This document shows, piece after piece, positions 24,513 through 32,500 of a stretch of 41,135 nucleotides of DNA. The stretch lies in contig JAMPXO010000034.1 in assembly GCA_023701125.1 (NCBI GenBank), positions 1 to 41,135 on the forward strand. The letters run 5' to 3'. Position 1 is the stretch's first letter, and every line of letters begins with the position of its first letter. The DNA is from Vicinamibacteria bacterium (lineage in GTDB: Bacteria; Acidobacteriota; Vicinamibacteria; Fen-336). The position numbers and the translations under genes were made by a program. The notes beneath the pieces were generated by a model. That model ran no database searches, was not told the DNA's origin, and saw only the letters and a list, made by a program, of their open reading frames with translations.

Positions 24513-24572
24513 CGGGTTCCGACGCCGGGATGAACCCGGCGCCGGTCCCGCGGGGGCTACGTCGCGAACGGG
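24512..24572. repeat. Intergenic 61-bp hairpin repeat, copy A
   Basis: This copy begins at the last base of the pilZ stop. It matches 37187-37247 at 51 of 61 positions with no gaps. CGCCGGG-ATGAA-CCCGGCG forms a 7-bp stem; a second possible stem pairs GGGGGC (24552) with GCCCCC (24582). It lies between convergent pilZ and pdhC genes, so it may terminate either transcript. REP-like, of unknown family. Confidence 0.6.
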
Positions 24573-24602
24573 CGCTCCTCCGCCCCCGCACCCCCGGGGC
24601 CG

Positions 24603-25946
24603 TTACAGCAGCGCGAGGACGGGGGTCTCCAGCAGGCGGCGCACTTCGGCCAGGAACTGTGCTGCCAGCGCGCCATCGATCACGCGGTGGTCCGAGCTCA
24701 TCGTGAGCTTCATCCGGTGGCCGACCCGGATCTGGTCGTCCGCGCCCACCACCGGCTGCTTGCGCACCGCACCCACCGCCAGGATCGCGGAGTCGGGCGG
24801 GTTGATGATCGCGGTGAACTCGGTGACGTCGTACATGCCGAGGTTGGAGATCGTGAAGGTCGAGCCCATGTACTCCTCGGGCTTGAGCTTCTTGTCCTTG
24901 GCGCGGGTCGCGAGGTCCTTGATCTCGGCGCTGATCGTCGACAGCGGCTTGCGGTCGGCGTAGCGCACGACCGGCGTGATCAGGCCGTCCGGGATGGCCA
25001 CCGCGACGCCGACGTGGACCTCGCCGTGGGTCACGATCTTGTCTCCGCCCCACGAGGCGTTGACGGTGGGGAAGGCCGCGAGGGCCCGCGCGCAGGCCTT
25101 CACGACCAGGTCGTTGTAGGAGAACTTGACGCCGGCCGCGCCCGCCTGCTCGCGCATCGCCACGGCGCGGTCCATGTCGACCTCGACGGTGACGTAGAAG
25201 TGCGGGGCGGAGAACGCGCTCTCCGACAGCCGCTTCGCGATCGTCTTCCGCATCTGCGAGAGCGGGAGCTCCTGGCCGGCGGTGACCGCAGGCACGGCCG
25301 GCGCTGCGGGCGAAGAAGCCGACGCCGGCTGCGCGCCTGCCGGGGCGGGCCATGCCGCCGGGGGCGCCGCGGCCGCGGGGGCCGCCGCATACGACTCGAT
25401 GTCGCGCTTGATCACCCGACCGCCGGGGCCGCTGCCGGCGACCGCCCCGAGCGGGATGTTGCGGCCCGCCGCCATCGCCCGCGCGAGCGGGCTCGCCTTG
25501 ACGCGGGCACCTTCGATCACTGGGGCAGGAGCCGCCACGACCGGCGCCGCAGCGGGAGCTGGCGTCGCAGCCGCAGCCGCAGCCGCAGCCGCAGCCGGAG
25601 CCGCAGCCGGAGCCGCGGCAGCGGCGACGGGAGCGGCGGGAGCCGGAGCGGGGGCCGCCGCCGCGGGCGCAGGCGCCGCCGACGCGATCAGCGGCGCGAT
25701 GTCGTCGGCCGCGTCCGCGATCACGCCGATCAGCGAGCCGACCGGGGCCTTGCCGCCCGCCGGCACGAGAATCTTGCGCAGCGTGCCGTTGCCCATCGCC
25801 TCCATTTCCATGTTGGCCTTGTCCGTCTCGATCTCGGCCAGCACGTCGCCCTGCTTGACGACGTCGCCCTCCTTCCGGGTCCACTTGACGATGACGCCTT
25901 CCTCCATCGTCGGCGACAGCTTGGCGAGCACGACCTTGGTGATCAT
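24603..25946 (-). CDS. pdhC: Pyruvate dehydrogenase E2, dihydrolipoamide acetyltransferase
   Basis: Core acyltransferase of the pyruvate dehydrogenase complex; transfers acetyl from lipoamide to CoA. 447 aa. One lipoyl domain (1-80) with EIETDKANMEME, lipoyl-Lys at 43. An Ala/Pro linker (about 88-145) is encoded partly by a GGCTGC hexanucleotide run. The peripheral-subunit-binding domain follows (ASPLARAMAAGRNIPL, GSGPGGRVIKRDIE), then a second Ala/Pro linker and the catalytic domain with FSAPHFYVTVEVDMDRA and the active-site DHRVIDG (419-425). The ATG directly abuts the E1beta stop, so the operon order is pdhA-pdhB-pdhC. No E3 gene (lpd) lies in the window. A branched-chain acyl specificity is possible, but the E1 sequences look like PDH. 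Confidence 0.93.
   Translation of the reverse strand: MITKVVLAKLSPTMEEGVIVKWTRKEGDVVKQGDVLAEIETDKANMEMEAMGNGTLRKILVPAGGKAPVGSLIGVIADAADDIAPLIASAAPAPAAAAPAPAPAAPVAAAAAPAAAPAAAAAAAAAATPAPAAAPVVAAPAPVIEGARVKASPLARAMAAGRNIPLGAVAGSGPGGRVIKRDIESYAAAPAAAAPPAAWPAPAGAQPASASSPAAPAVPAVTAGQELPLSQMRKTIAKRLSESAFSAPHFYVTVEVDMDRAVAMREQAGAAGVKFSYNDLVVKACARALAAFPTVNASWGGDKIVTHGEVHVGVAVAIPDGLITPVVRYADRKPLSTISAEIKDLATRAKDKKLKPEEYMGSTFTISNLGMYDVTEFTAIINPPDSAILAVGAVRKQPVVGADDQIRVGHRMKLTMSSDHRVIDGALAAQFLAEVRRLLETPVLALL
25567..25614. repeat. Hexanucleotide repeat in the pdhC linker
   Basis: On the plus strand five perfect GCAGCC units, then GGAGCC, GCAGCC and GGAGCC. Read on the coding strand it encodes the poly-Ala part of the E2 interdomain linker. 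Length can vary by slippage without loss of frame. Confidence 0.85.
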
Positions 25947-26933
25947 TCAGCGCTCCTGGCGGTACAGCGCCTGGTGGACGGCCTCGATCACGCGCTCTGG
26001 CTGCGGCACGTAGGCCTTCTCGAGCACCTTCGAATACGGCATCGGCACGTCCGGGGCGTTGATGCGGAGGACGGGGGAGTCGAGCGCGTCGAAGCACTCG
26101 CGCTGGACGCGGTCGGCGACCCACGCGCCGAAGCTGGCCACCGGCCAGGCCTCCTCGACGATCACGCAGCGCCCGGTCTTGCGCACGGAGTCGAAGACGA
26201 GGTCTTCGTCGAACGGGCGCAACGTGCGCGGGTCGATCACCTCGGCCTCGATCCCTTCCTTGGCGAGCGTCTCCGCGGCGGCCAGGGCGGTCACGCAGCA
26301 GCGGCTCCAGGCCACGATCGTCACGTCCTTGCCCTGGCGCTTGACCTCGCCCTGCCCGAGCGGGATGTGGTACTCCTCGTCGGGCACCTCGCCCTTGAGG
26401 TTGTAGAGCACCTCGTTCTCCATGAAGATCACCGGGTTGTCGTCGCGGATCGCGGCCTTCAGCAGGCCCTTCGCGTCCTTCGGGGTCGACGGCATCGCGA
26501 CCACCAGGCCCGGCACGTGGGCGAACCACGCCTCGAACGCCTGCGAGTGCTGCGCCGCCACCTGGGCCGCGGCACCCGAGGGCCCGCGCAGCACCATCGG
26601 GCAGCGCATCTGGCCGCCCGACATGTAGCGGTACTTGGCCGCGTGGTTGACGATCATGTCCATCGCCAGGATCGCGAAGTTGAAGGTCATCATCTCGGCG
26701 ATCGGCCGCAGGCCGATGAAGGCCGAGCCGACGGCGATGCCGGCGATCGCCTCCTCGGCGATCGGCGTGTCGCGCACCCGCCACTCGCCGAACTGGGCGA
26801 GCAGCCCCTGGGTGATCTTGTAGGCGCCCTGGTAGGCGCCGACCTCCTCGCCGAGCAGGAACACGTTCTGGTCGCGAGACATCTCCTCGCGCATCGCCTG
26901 GTTGAGCGCCTCGCGCATCGTCAGGATCGCCAT
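25947..26933 (-). CDS. pdhB: Pyruvate dehydrogenase E1 component, beta subunit
   Basis: With the alpha subunit it forms the thiamine-diphosphate-dependent E1, decarboxylating pyruvate and reductively acetylating E2. 328 aa, normal length for the family. ILTMREALNQAMREEM opens the pyrimidine-binding domain; VFLLGEEVGAYQGAYK, FGEWRVRDTPIAEEAIAGIA, LRPIAEMMTF, and the C-terminal transketolase domain with VIDPRTLRPFDEDLV and VIVEEAWPVASFGAWVA are typical. The ATG is 4 nt after the pdhA stop, with AAGGGAAG in the pdhA 3' end as a ribosome-binding site. Confidence 0.93.
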   Translation of the reverse strand: MAILTMREALNQAMREEMSRDQNVFLLGEEVGAYQGAYKITQGLLAQFGEWRVRDTPIAEEAIAGIAVGSAFIGLRPIAEMMTFNFAILAMDMIVNHAAKYRYMSGGQMRCPMVLRGPSGAAAQVAAQHSQAFEAWFAHVPGLVVAMPSTPKDAKGLLKAAIRDDNPVIFMENEVLYNLKGEVPDEEYHIPLGQGEVKRQGKDVTIVAWSRCCVTALAAAETLAKEGIEAEVIDPRTLRPFDEDLVFDSVRKTGRCVIVEEAWPVASFGAWVADRVQRECFDALDSPVLRINAPDVPMPYSKVLEKAYVPQPERVIEAVHQALYRQER

Positions 26934-26937
26934 GGCG

Positions 26938-28005
26938 CTACTTCCCTTCCTTCACGGCGTGGCGCCAGAACTCGTCCGGGACCTTGTCCTCGCGGATCGA
27001 CGCCCGCCACGCGGGGTCCTTGTCCGCGGCCTTGAGGTGGATGTAGGGGGAGCGCACGTAGACGTCCTCGTAGAGCACCTCGTGGGTCGGCCACGGGCTC
27101 TCGTCCGCGAACTTGACACACTCGTCGACCACGGCGATCACTTCCTTGTCGACGGCCTCGAGCTCCGGCATCGTGAAGCGCTCCTGCTCCATCAGCCGCT
27201 TGCTCCACAGGAAGATGGGGTCGACCTGCATCATCTGCTCGACCTCTTCCTTGGTGCGGTACTTGCCGGGGTCGGACATCGAGTGGCCGCGGAAGCGATA
27301 GGTCTCGGCCTCGATCAGGGTCGGCCGCTTCTCCTTGCGGGCGCGGTCGATCGCCTCGCCCAGCACGTTGCGCACCGCCAGCAGGTCCATGCCGTTGACC
27401 TCGCGGCGCGGCATGCCGTAGGCCGAGCCGCGCTGGTAGAGGTCCTTGACCGAGGACGCGCGGTCGAGGCTCGTGCCCATGCCGTAGCGGTTGTTCTCGA
27501 TGATGTAGACGACCGGCAGGTCCCACAGCGCGCTGACGTTGAGCGCCTCGTGGAACGCGCCCTCGTTGACGGCGCCGTCGCCGAAGAAGCACAGCGCCAC
27601 CTGGTCGGTGCCGCGCAGGCGGATGCCGTAGCCCATGCCGGCCGCGATCGGCAGGTGGCCGCCGACGATGCCGTCGCCGCCGAAGTTGCCGCGCGGGACG
27701 TCGTAGAAGTGCATCGAGCCGCCCTTGCCGCGGCTGATCCCGGTCGCCTTGCCGCACAGCTCGGCCATCAGCGGCCGCGGGTCGGTGCCGCGGGCGATGG
27801 CGTAGCCGTGGTCGCGGTACGAGGTGATGAAGTAGTCGTCGTCGCGGAGCAGGCTCATGGCGCCGACGCCGACCGCCTCCTGGCCGATGTACAGGTGCAG
27901 GAAGCCGCCGATCTTGCCCTCGACGTAAATCTGGGCGCAGCGCTCCTCGAAGCGCCGAATCAGCAGCATCTGGCGGTAGAGCCGGAACGCCTCTTCTCGA
28001 GTCAT
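26938..28005 (-). CDS. pdhA: Pyruvate dehydrogenase E1 component, alpha subunit
   Basis: TPP-binding subunit of E1. 355 aa. FLHLYIGQEAVGVGAM, YRDHGYAIARG, GGSMHFYD, and the TPP/Mg motif FGDGAVNEGAF (141-151) ending at IIENNRYGMGTS are all clear. TYRFRGHSMSDPGKYR corresponds to the regulatory loop region of the family. First gene of the operon; ATG at 28005 has CAGGAGA about 6 nt upstream and a recognisable promoter at 28088-28116. The leader is about 76 nt. The complex links glycolysis to acetyl-CoA, consistent with aerobic or microaerobic metabolism. Confidence 0.94.
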   Translation of the reverse strand: MTREEAFRLYRQMLLIRRFEERCAQIYVEGKIGGFLHLYIGQEAVGVGAMSLLRDDDYFITSYRDHGYAIARGTDPRPLMAELCGKATGISRGKGGSMHFYDVPRGNFGGDGIVGGHLPIAAGMGYGIRLRGTDQVALCFFGDGAVNEGAFHEALNVSALWDLPVVYIIENNRYGMGTSLDRASSVKDLYQRGSAYGMPRREVNGMDLLAVRNVLGEAIDRARKEKRPTLIEAETYRFRGHSMSDPGKYRTKEEVEQMMQVDPIFLWSKRLMEQERFTMPELEAVDKEVIAVVDECVKFADESPWPTHEVLYEDVYVRSPYIHLKAADKDPAWRASIREDKVPDEFWRHAVKEGK

Positions 28006-28129
28006 CTGTCTCCTGAAGACAAGCTAGGGCCGCCCGGGAGCCGCTCCGGGAAGGCCGGTGAGAACGATGAGAGATGCCTTCTCCCTGCTTATAGCTGCCC
28101 GTGACCGCGGCGTCAACGAAACGGGCCGC
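28006..28129 (-). promoter_or_regulatory. pdhABC promoter and leader
   Basis: On the minus strand: -35 TTGACG (28116-28111), a spacer of exactly 17 bp, and -10 TATAAG (28093-28088), the best sigma70-like promoter in the window. The leader of about 76 nt contains an imperfect stem (CCCGGAG/CTCCCGGG with one bulge) and a Shine-Dalgarno AGGAG just before the ATG. The -35 ends 14 bp before the 3' end of the FHA gene. Confidence 0.75.
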
Positions 28130-29371
28130 TCAGGGCCGGGCGGAGCCGAGGCCGAAGGCGAAGTAGAGCCCGACCACGGTGACCATCAGGCCGAGCGCGG
28201 CGGCGCCCGCGATCGCGCCCGCGAACGCCAGGTCCATGCCGTCGTCGTTCGCGCGGGCCGCCAGTTCGGCGCCGACCCGCCGGCGTTCGGCCGCGGGCAG
28301 GAAGTGGACCCGCGTCTCCTCCCGCAGCAGGTAGGCCAGGGTGGCGACCGCGATCGGGGTCATGGCGCAGGTGGGCACGCCCGCTCCCGCGGCGACGATG
28401 CCCGTCGCCCGGGCCCACGGCGCGCGAGCGGCGAAACCGACGCCCAGCACGCCCGAGACGATCGAGACCAGGGCCGCGCCCAGCGCCGCCAGCACCGGCG
28501 GCACGGGGAAGGAGCGGGGCGTCAGCAGGGCGAGGGCGAAGGCCACGGCGAGTGCGACCAGGGCGTTCAGGAAAGCGGCCCCGGCCAGCGCGGTGACCGC
28601 CATCGGCCGTCGATCGAGCGGCGGCGTGGAAACGGTGAGGGGCGCCAGCACGGCCTGCGGCGCGGCTCCCGCCAGGCCGAGCGGGGCCGGGATCGCAGGC
28701 CGAACTGGCGCCTCGGGCCGGGGCATCGGCGGTCGCGCAGCGGCCACGGGCGCCGGTGGCGGGGCGGGCGGTTGCTGCGGCGCCACCGGCGGACGCGGGG
28801 GCACGGGGCGAGGCCGCGGCGGCTCGTTCCGCACTTCGGCTGGCGCCGCGGGGATGGCCGCCGCGGGCGCCAGCGGCGGTCGCGCGGGCGGCGGTGGCAG
28901 CGGCAGCGGGGTGCCCGCGAGGTCGGCGCTGGTCGGCAGCCGGGGCACGATCGGCCGCGGCTGCGGCTCGTCGCGCACGGCGTCGGAGGGCCGGGTGGCG
29001 AGTTCCGGATCGAGCGTCCCCGGCGGATGCGACGAGGTCGGCGACAGCTCGAGGTCGTCCGGCTCCATCACCACGGTGCGCTCGGTCGGCTCCTCCAGCA
29101 CGGTCAGGAAGACCTCGCCGACCTGGATCACGTCGCCGCCGACGAGCGGCGTGCGGTCCACCCGCTTGCCGTTGACGAAGACGCCGTTGGCGCTGCCGCT
29201 GTCGCGGATCGAGAGCGCGCCCGGCTCGCCCTCCAGCACGGCGTGGCGACGGGAGCACTTGGGGTCGTTGAGCACGAGGTCGCACGACGGGTCGCGGCCC
29301 AGCGTCGCTATGGTCCCCGTGAGGTCGACGTCGTGCTCGGTGCCCGAGGCGTAGCGGACGTGGAAGCGCAC
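28130..29371 (-). CDS. FHA-domain protein with proline-rich linker and C-terminal membrane domain
   Basis: 413 aa. The N-terminal FHA domain (about 20-90) has LGRDPSCDLVLND, SRRHAVLE and DSGSANGVFVNGKRV, with the Arg, Ser-Arg-x-His and Asn positions used to bind phosphothreonine. Residues about 110-245 are a Pro/Ala-rich disordered linker. The C-terminal part has about four hydrophobic segments (AVTALAGAAFLNALVALAVA, PVLAALGAALVSIVSGVLG, GIVAAGAGVPTCAMTPIAV and AGAIAGAAALGLMVTVVGL) and a LLREETRVHFLPAAERRR cytoplasmic segment. GTG start at 29371; TAGACT at 29415-29410 may be its -10, with GGAGAGG in between. It probably recruits phosphoproteins to the membrane; no kinase gene is adjacent. Confidence 0.85.
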   Translation of the reverse strand: MRFHVRYASGTEHDVDLTGTIATLGRDPSCDLVLNDPKCSRRHAVLEGEPGALSIRDSGSANGVFVNGKRVDRTPLVGGDVIQVGEVFLTVLEEPTERTVVMEPDDLELSPTSSHPPGTLDPELATRPSDAVRDEPQPRPIVPRLPTSADLAGTPLPLPPPPARPPLAPAAAIPAAPAEVRNEPPRPRPVPPRPPVAPQQPPAPPPAPVAAARPPMPRPEAPVRPAIPAPLGLAGAAPQAVLAPLTVSTPPLDRRPMAVTALAGAAFLNALVALAVAFALALLTPRSFPVPPVLAALGAALVSIVSGVLGVGFAARAPWARATGIVAAGAGVPTCAMTPIAVATLAYLLREETRVHFLPAAERRRVGAELAARANDDGMDLAFAGAIAGAAALGLMVTVVGLYFAFGLGSARP

Positions 29372-29463
29372 CTGTTTCGAGGACCTCTCCTGGCTCCTAA
29401 AGGTCGATCAGTCTAGCAGTCTTGGGAGGCACCCACCTTGCATGGAACCCCCTCCGCGAAAGG

Positions 29464-29494
29464 TTTACCATTTCCCGGTCGTCGGCCTTATACC
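29464..29494 (+). promoter_or_regulatory. Promoter of the glutamate dehydrogenase gene
   Basis: TTACCA (29465-29470), an 18-bp spacer, then TATACC (29489-29494), in a local AT-richer stretch. A start of transcription near 29501 would leave a leader of about 13 nt carrying GAGG before the ATG at 29514. This argues against the upstream in-frame ATG at 29442. Confidence 0.5.
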
Positions 29495-29513
29495 CCTTCC
29501 TGCGAGGCACCCC

Positions 29514-32500
29514 ATGCTCACCATCGATCCGCAGCAGCGCGCCCTGAGGCTCGCCGAGGTCGAGGAGATCCTCTCGCGCGAGTCCGCGCCCGAGGACCGC
29601 GACCTCCTCGTCTCCTTCTCCCGGGCCTTCCTGGGCGAACTCCCCGACCGGCTGATGCTGGGCCTGACCCCGGCCGTGATCGCAACCCGCGTCGCCGACT
29701 ACTTCCGCTTCTTCGGCAAGGAGATGCCGCCCTCCGGCCAGCTCTACAAGGGGCTGCCGGGCATCCACGTCGTCGCTCGCCAGGCGGAAGACTCGATGAT
29801 GGACCGCACCCTGCACGGGCGCGTCCTGCCGCACGAGACGACGATCGTCGAGACCCACACGATCGACGCCCCGTTCATCTTCGAGAGCCTCAAGAACTAC
29901 TTCCGCAAGTCCGGCATCCGGGTCTTCTCCGCGATCCACCCGATCCTGTCCGTGCGCCGCCAGTGGGAGCGCATCGTCGCCATCGGCGGGCCCAAGGACG
30001 AGGGGGCCAAGGAGTTGTTCTGCCACTTCCGGATCGAGCGCATCGATTCGAAGGAGCGGCTGCGGCGGATCGAGCACGAGATCCACTCGGTGCTCAAGTG
30101 CGTGTTCCTCGCCGTCGAGGACTTCAAGCAGATGCGCAAGGGCGTGCTCGACCTGGCGCCGCGCCTGAAGGGCCGCCACGGCGACGCGATGGTGCCCGCC
30201 GCGCAGGAGTTCCTGCGCTGGCTGATGGACGACAACTACATCCTGCTCGGCTCCGCCCACTACAAGATCGGGACGGATGGCTCCCCCGATCTCGTCCACG
30301 AGAGCGCGGCCGGCGTCTTCACCGACCCGGACCTGCTGCCGGTGGTGTTCCCGGGCCTGCTCGAGGAACTGGAGCCGCACCTGGTGCCGGCGGCCGACGA
30401 CGAGCGGATCGTCGAGGTCGACTACTGCAACCATGCCCAGGCCATCTACCACCTGGAGCCGATCGACGACGTCGTGATCCGCGAGTGGAACGCCGACGGC
30501 ACCCTGGCCGGCGCCACGCTGCTGCTCGGACGCCTCGCGATGGGCGCGTTCACCGAGAAGTCGGCCGACATCCCGCTGCTCAAGGGCAAGCACGACTGGC
30601 TGCTGGAGAGCTCGGGTGCCGCGCAGAACTCGTACGCGTACCGCGAGATCCGCGCCCTGTTCAACCGCTTCCCGAAACGCGAGCTGTTCTACTCGGACCG
30701 CGCGCTGCTGAAAGAGACGTTCGACCGCATCGTGCACATGGCGGGCGACGAGGACGTCGCGGTCCACGTCCGCCGCGCCCGCGGCTACGACGCCCTGGTC
30801 GTCGCCTTCGCCCGCTCCCGCTACTCGTTCCGGGTCGAGCGCGAGCTGAAGGGCGAGCTGGCCGCGCACTACGGCCCGATCTCGTTCGCGACCTCGGCCG
30901 ACTGCGGCGCGGTCTCGGTGATGCTGTTCTACTTCGAGAGCAGCCAGCTGGAGCGGCCGCTCGACGAGTCCGACGTGCGCGGGCGGGTCGAATCCCACAT
31001 CACGACCTGGGAAGACCAGGTCGCGTCCGAGCTGGTCAAGGCGTTCGGCGAGCGCGAGGGACGCCGGTTGCTCGCGCGCTACGTCACGGACGAGTCGCGC
31101 TCGGGCCTGTACCGCGAGGCGACGCCGCCGCCGCAGGTGCCGGAGGACCTCGCTCGCCTCGAGCAGCTCGAGAGCCAGCTCGAACTGCGGGTGTTGCCGC
31201 GCTCGGCAGAGACGGCGACCCTCAAGCTGTACTCGGTGCGGCCGCTGGGCCTGACCGAGACGCTGCGCACGCTGTCGAACCTCGGCCTGACCGCGACCGA
31301 GGAGATGCGCATTCCGCTCGAGCTGCCGGACGGCCGCAAGGCCTTCCTCTACCGCTTCGAGCTGGAGGCCTCGCCGCAGCGGATCGCGGCCATGGTGGCC
31401 GACGGCGAGCGCTTCGCCGCCGCCCTGCGCGCGCTGGACGAGCAGCGCGCGACCGACGACGCGATGAACAGCCTGGTGCTGGACGCCGGGCTCGGCTGGC
31501 GCGACGTCGAGGCGCTGCGCACCTACCGCAACCACCTGCTGCAGATCCGCTCGGCCTACAACGCCGAGACGGTCAGCGGCGTGCTGTCGCGCAACCCCGG
31601 CGCCTCGGCGGCGCTGTTCGCGCTGTTCGCGGCCCGCTTCGACCCGCGGCTCGTGGGCGACCGCGAGGCGGCGATGACCGAGGCGGCCGCGGGCGTGCGC
31701 AAGGCGCTCGAGGCCGTCAAGAGCCTGGCCGAGGACGAGGTGCTGCGCGCCCTGCTCAACCAGGTCCAGTGCACGCTGCGGACCAACTTCTACCAGCGGC
31801 CCGAGCGACCGGTGATCTCGATCAAGGTCGACTCGCGCAAGGTGGAGGGCATGGTCTCGCCGCGGCCGATGGTGGAGATCTACGTCCACTCGCGGCTGCT
31901 GGAGGGCATCCACCTGCGTGGTGGCAAGGTCGCCCGCGGCGGCCTGCGCTGGTCCGACCGCCACGACGACTTCCGCACCGAGATCCTGGGCCTGATGAAG
32001 ACCCAGATGGTCAAGAACGCGATCATCGTCCCGGTCGGCTCCAAGGGCGGCTTCGTGCTGAAGGGCGACGTGCCCGCGCGGCCGGCGCTCGACGCGTACC
32101 TGATCGACCGCTACCGCGAGTTCATCTCCGGCCTGCTCGACGTGACGGACAACATCGTCAACGGCGCCGTGCTGCACCCGCCGGAGGTGATTCGCCACGA
32201 CGGTGACGATCCGTACCTGGTGGTCGCGGCCGACAAGGGCACGGCCCACCTGTCCGACACCGCCAACAGCGTCTCCGCCCAGTACGGCTTCTGGCTCGGC
32301 GACGCGTTCGCCTCGGGCGGCAGCGCCGGCTACGACCACAAGAAGATGGGCATCACGGCCCGCGGCGCGTGGGAGTGCGTCAAGCACCTGTTCCACAACC
32401 TGGGCCAGGACATCCAGAAGGAGCCGTTCACGGCGGTCGGCATCGGTGACATGTCGGGCGACGTGTTCGGCAACGGCGTGCTGCTCTCGCCGGTGATGAA

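Noticed and set aside
24687-27035. 782-codon frame antisense to pdhB/pdhC
   Set aside because: Repetitive His/Asp/Arg composition; the pdh genes on the other strand have full motifs.
29442-29513. Upstream ATG for gdh
   Set aside because: The likely -35/-10 lies downstream of it, and 29514 has GAGG; the added residues do not look like family sequence.
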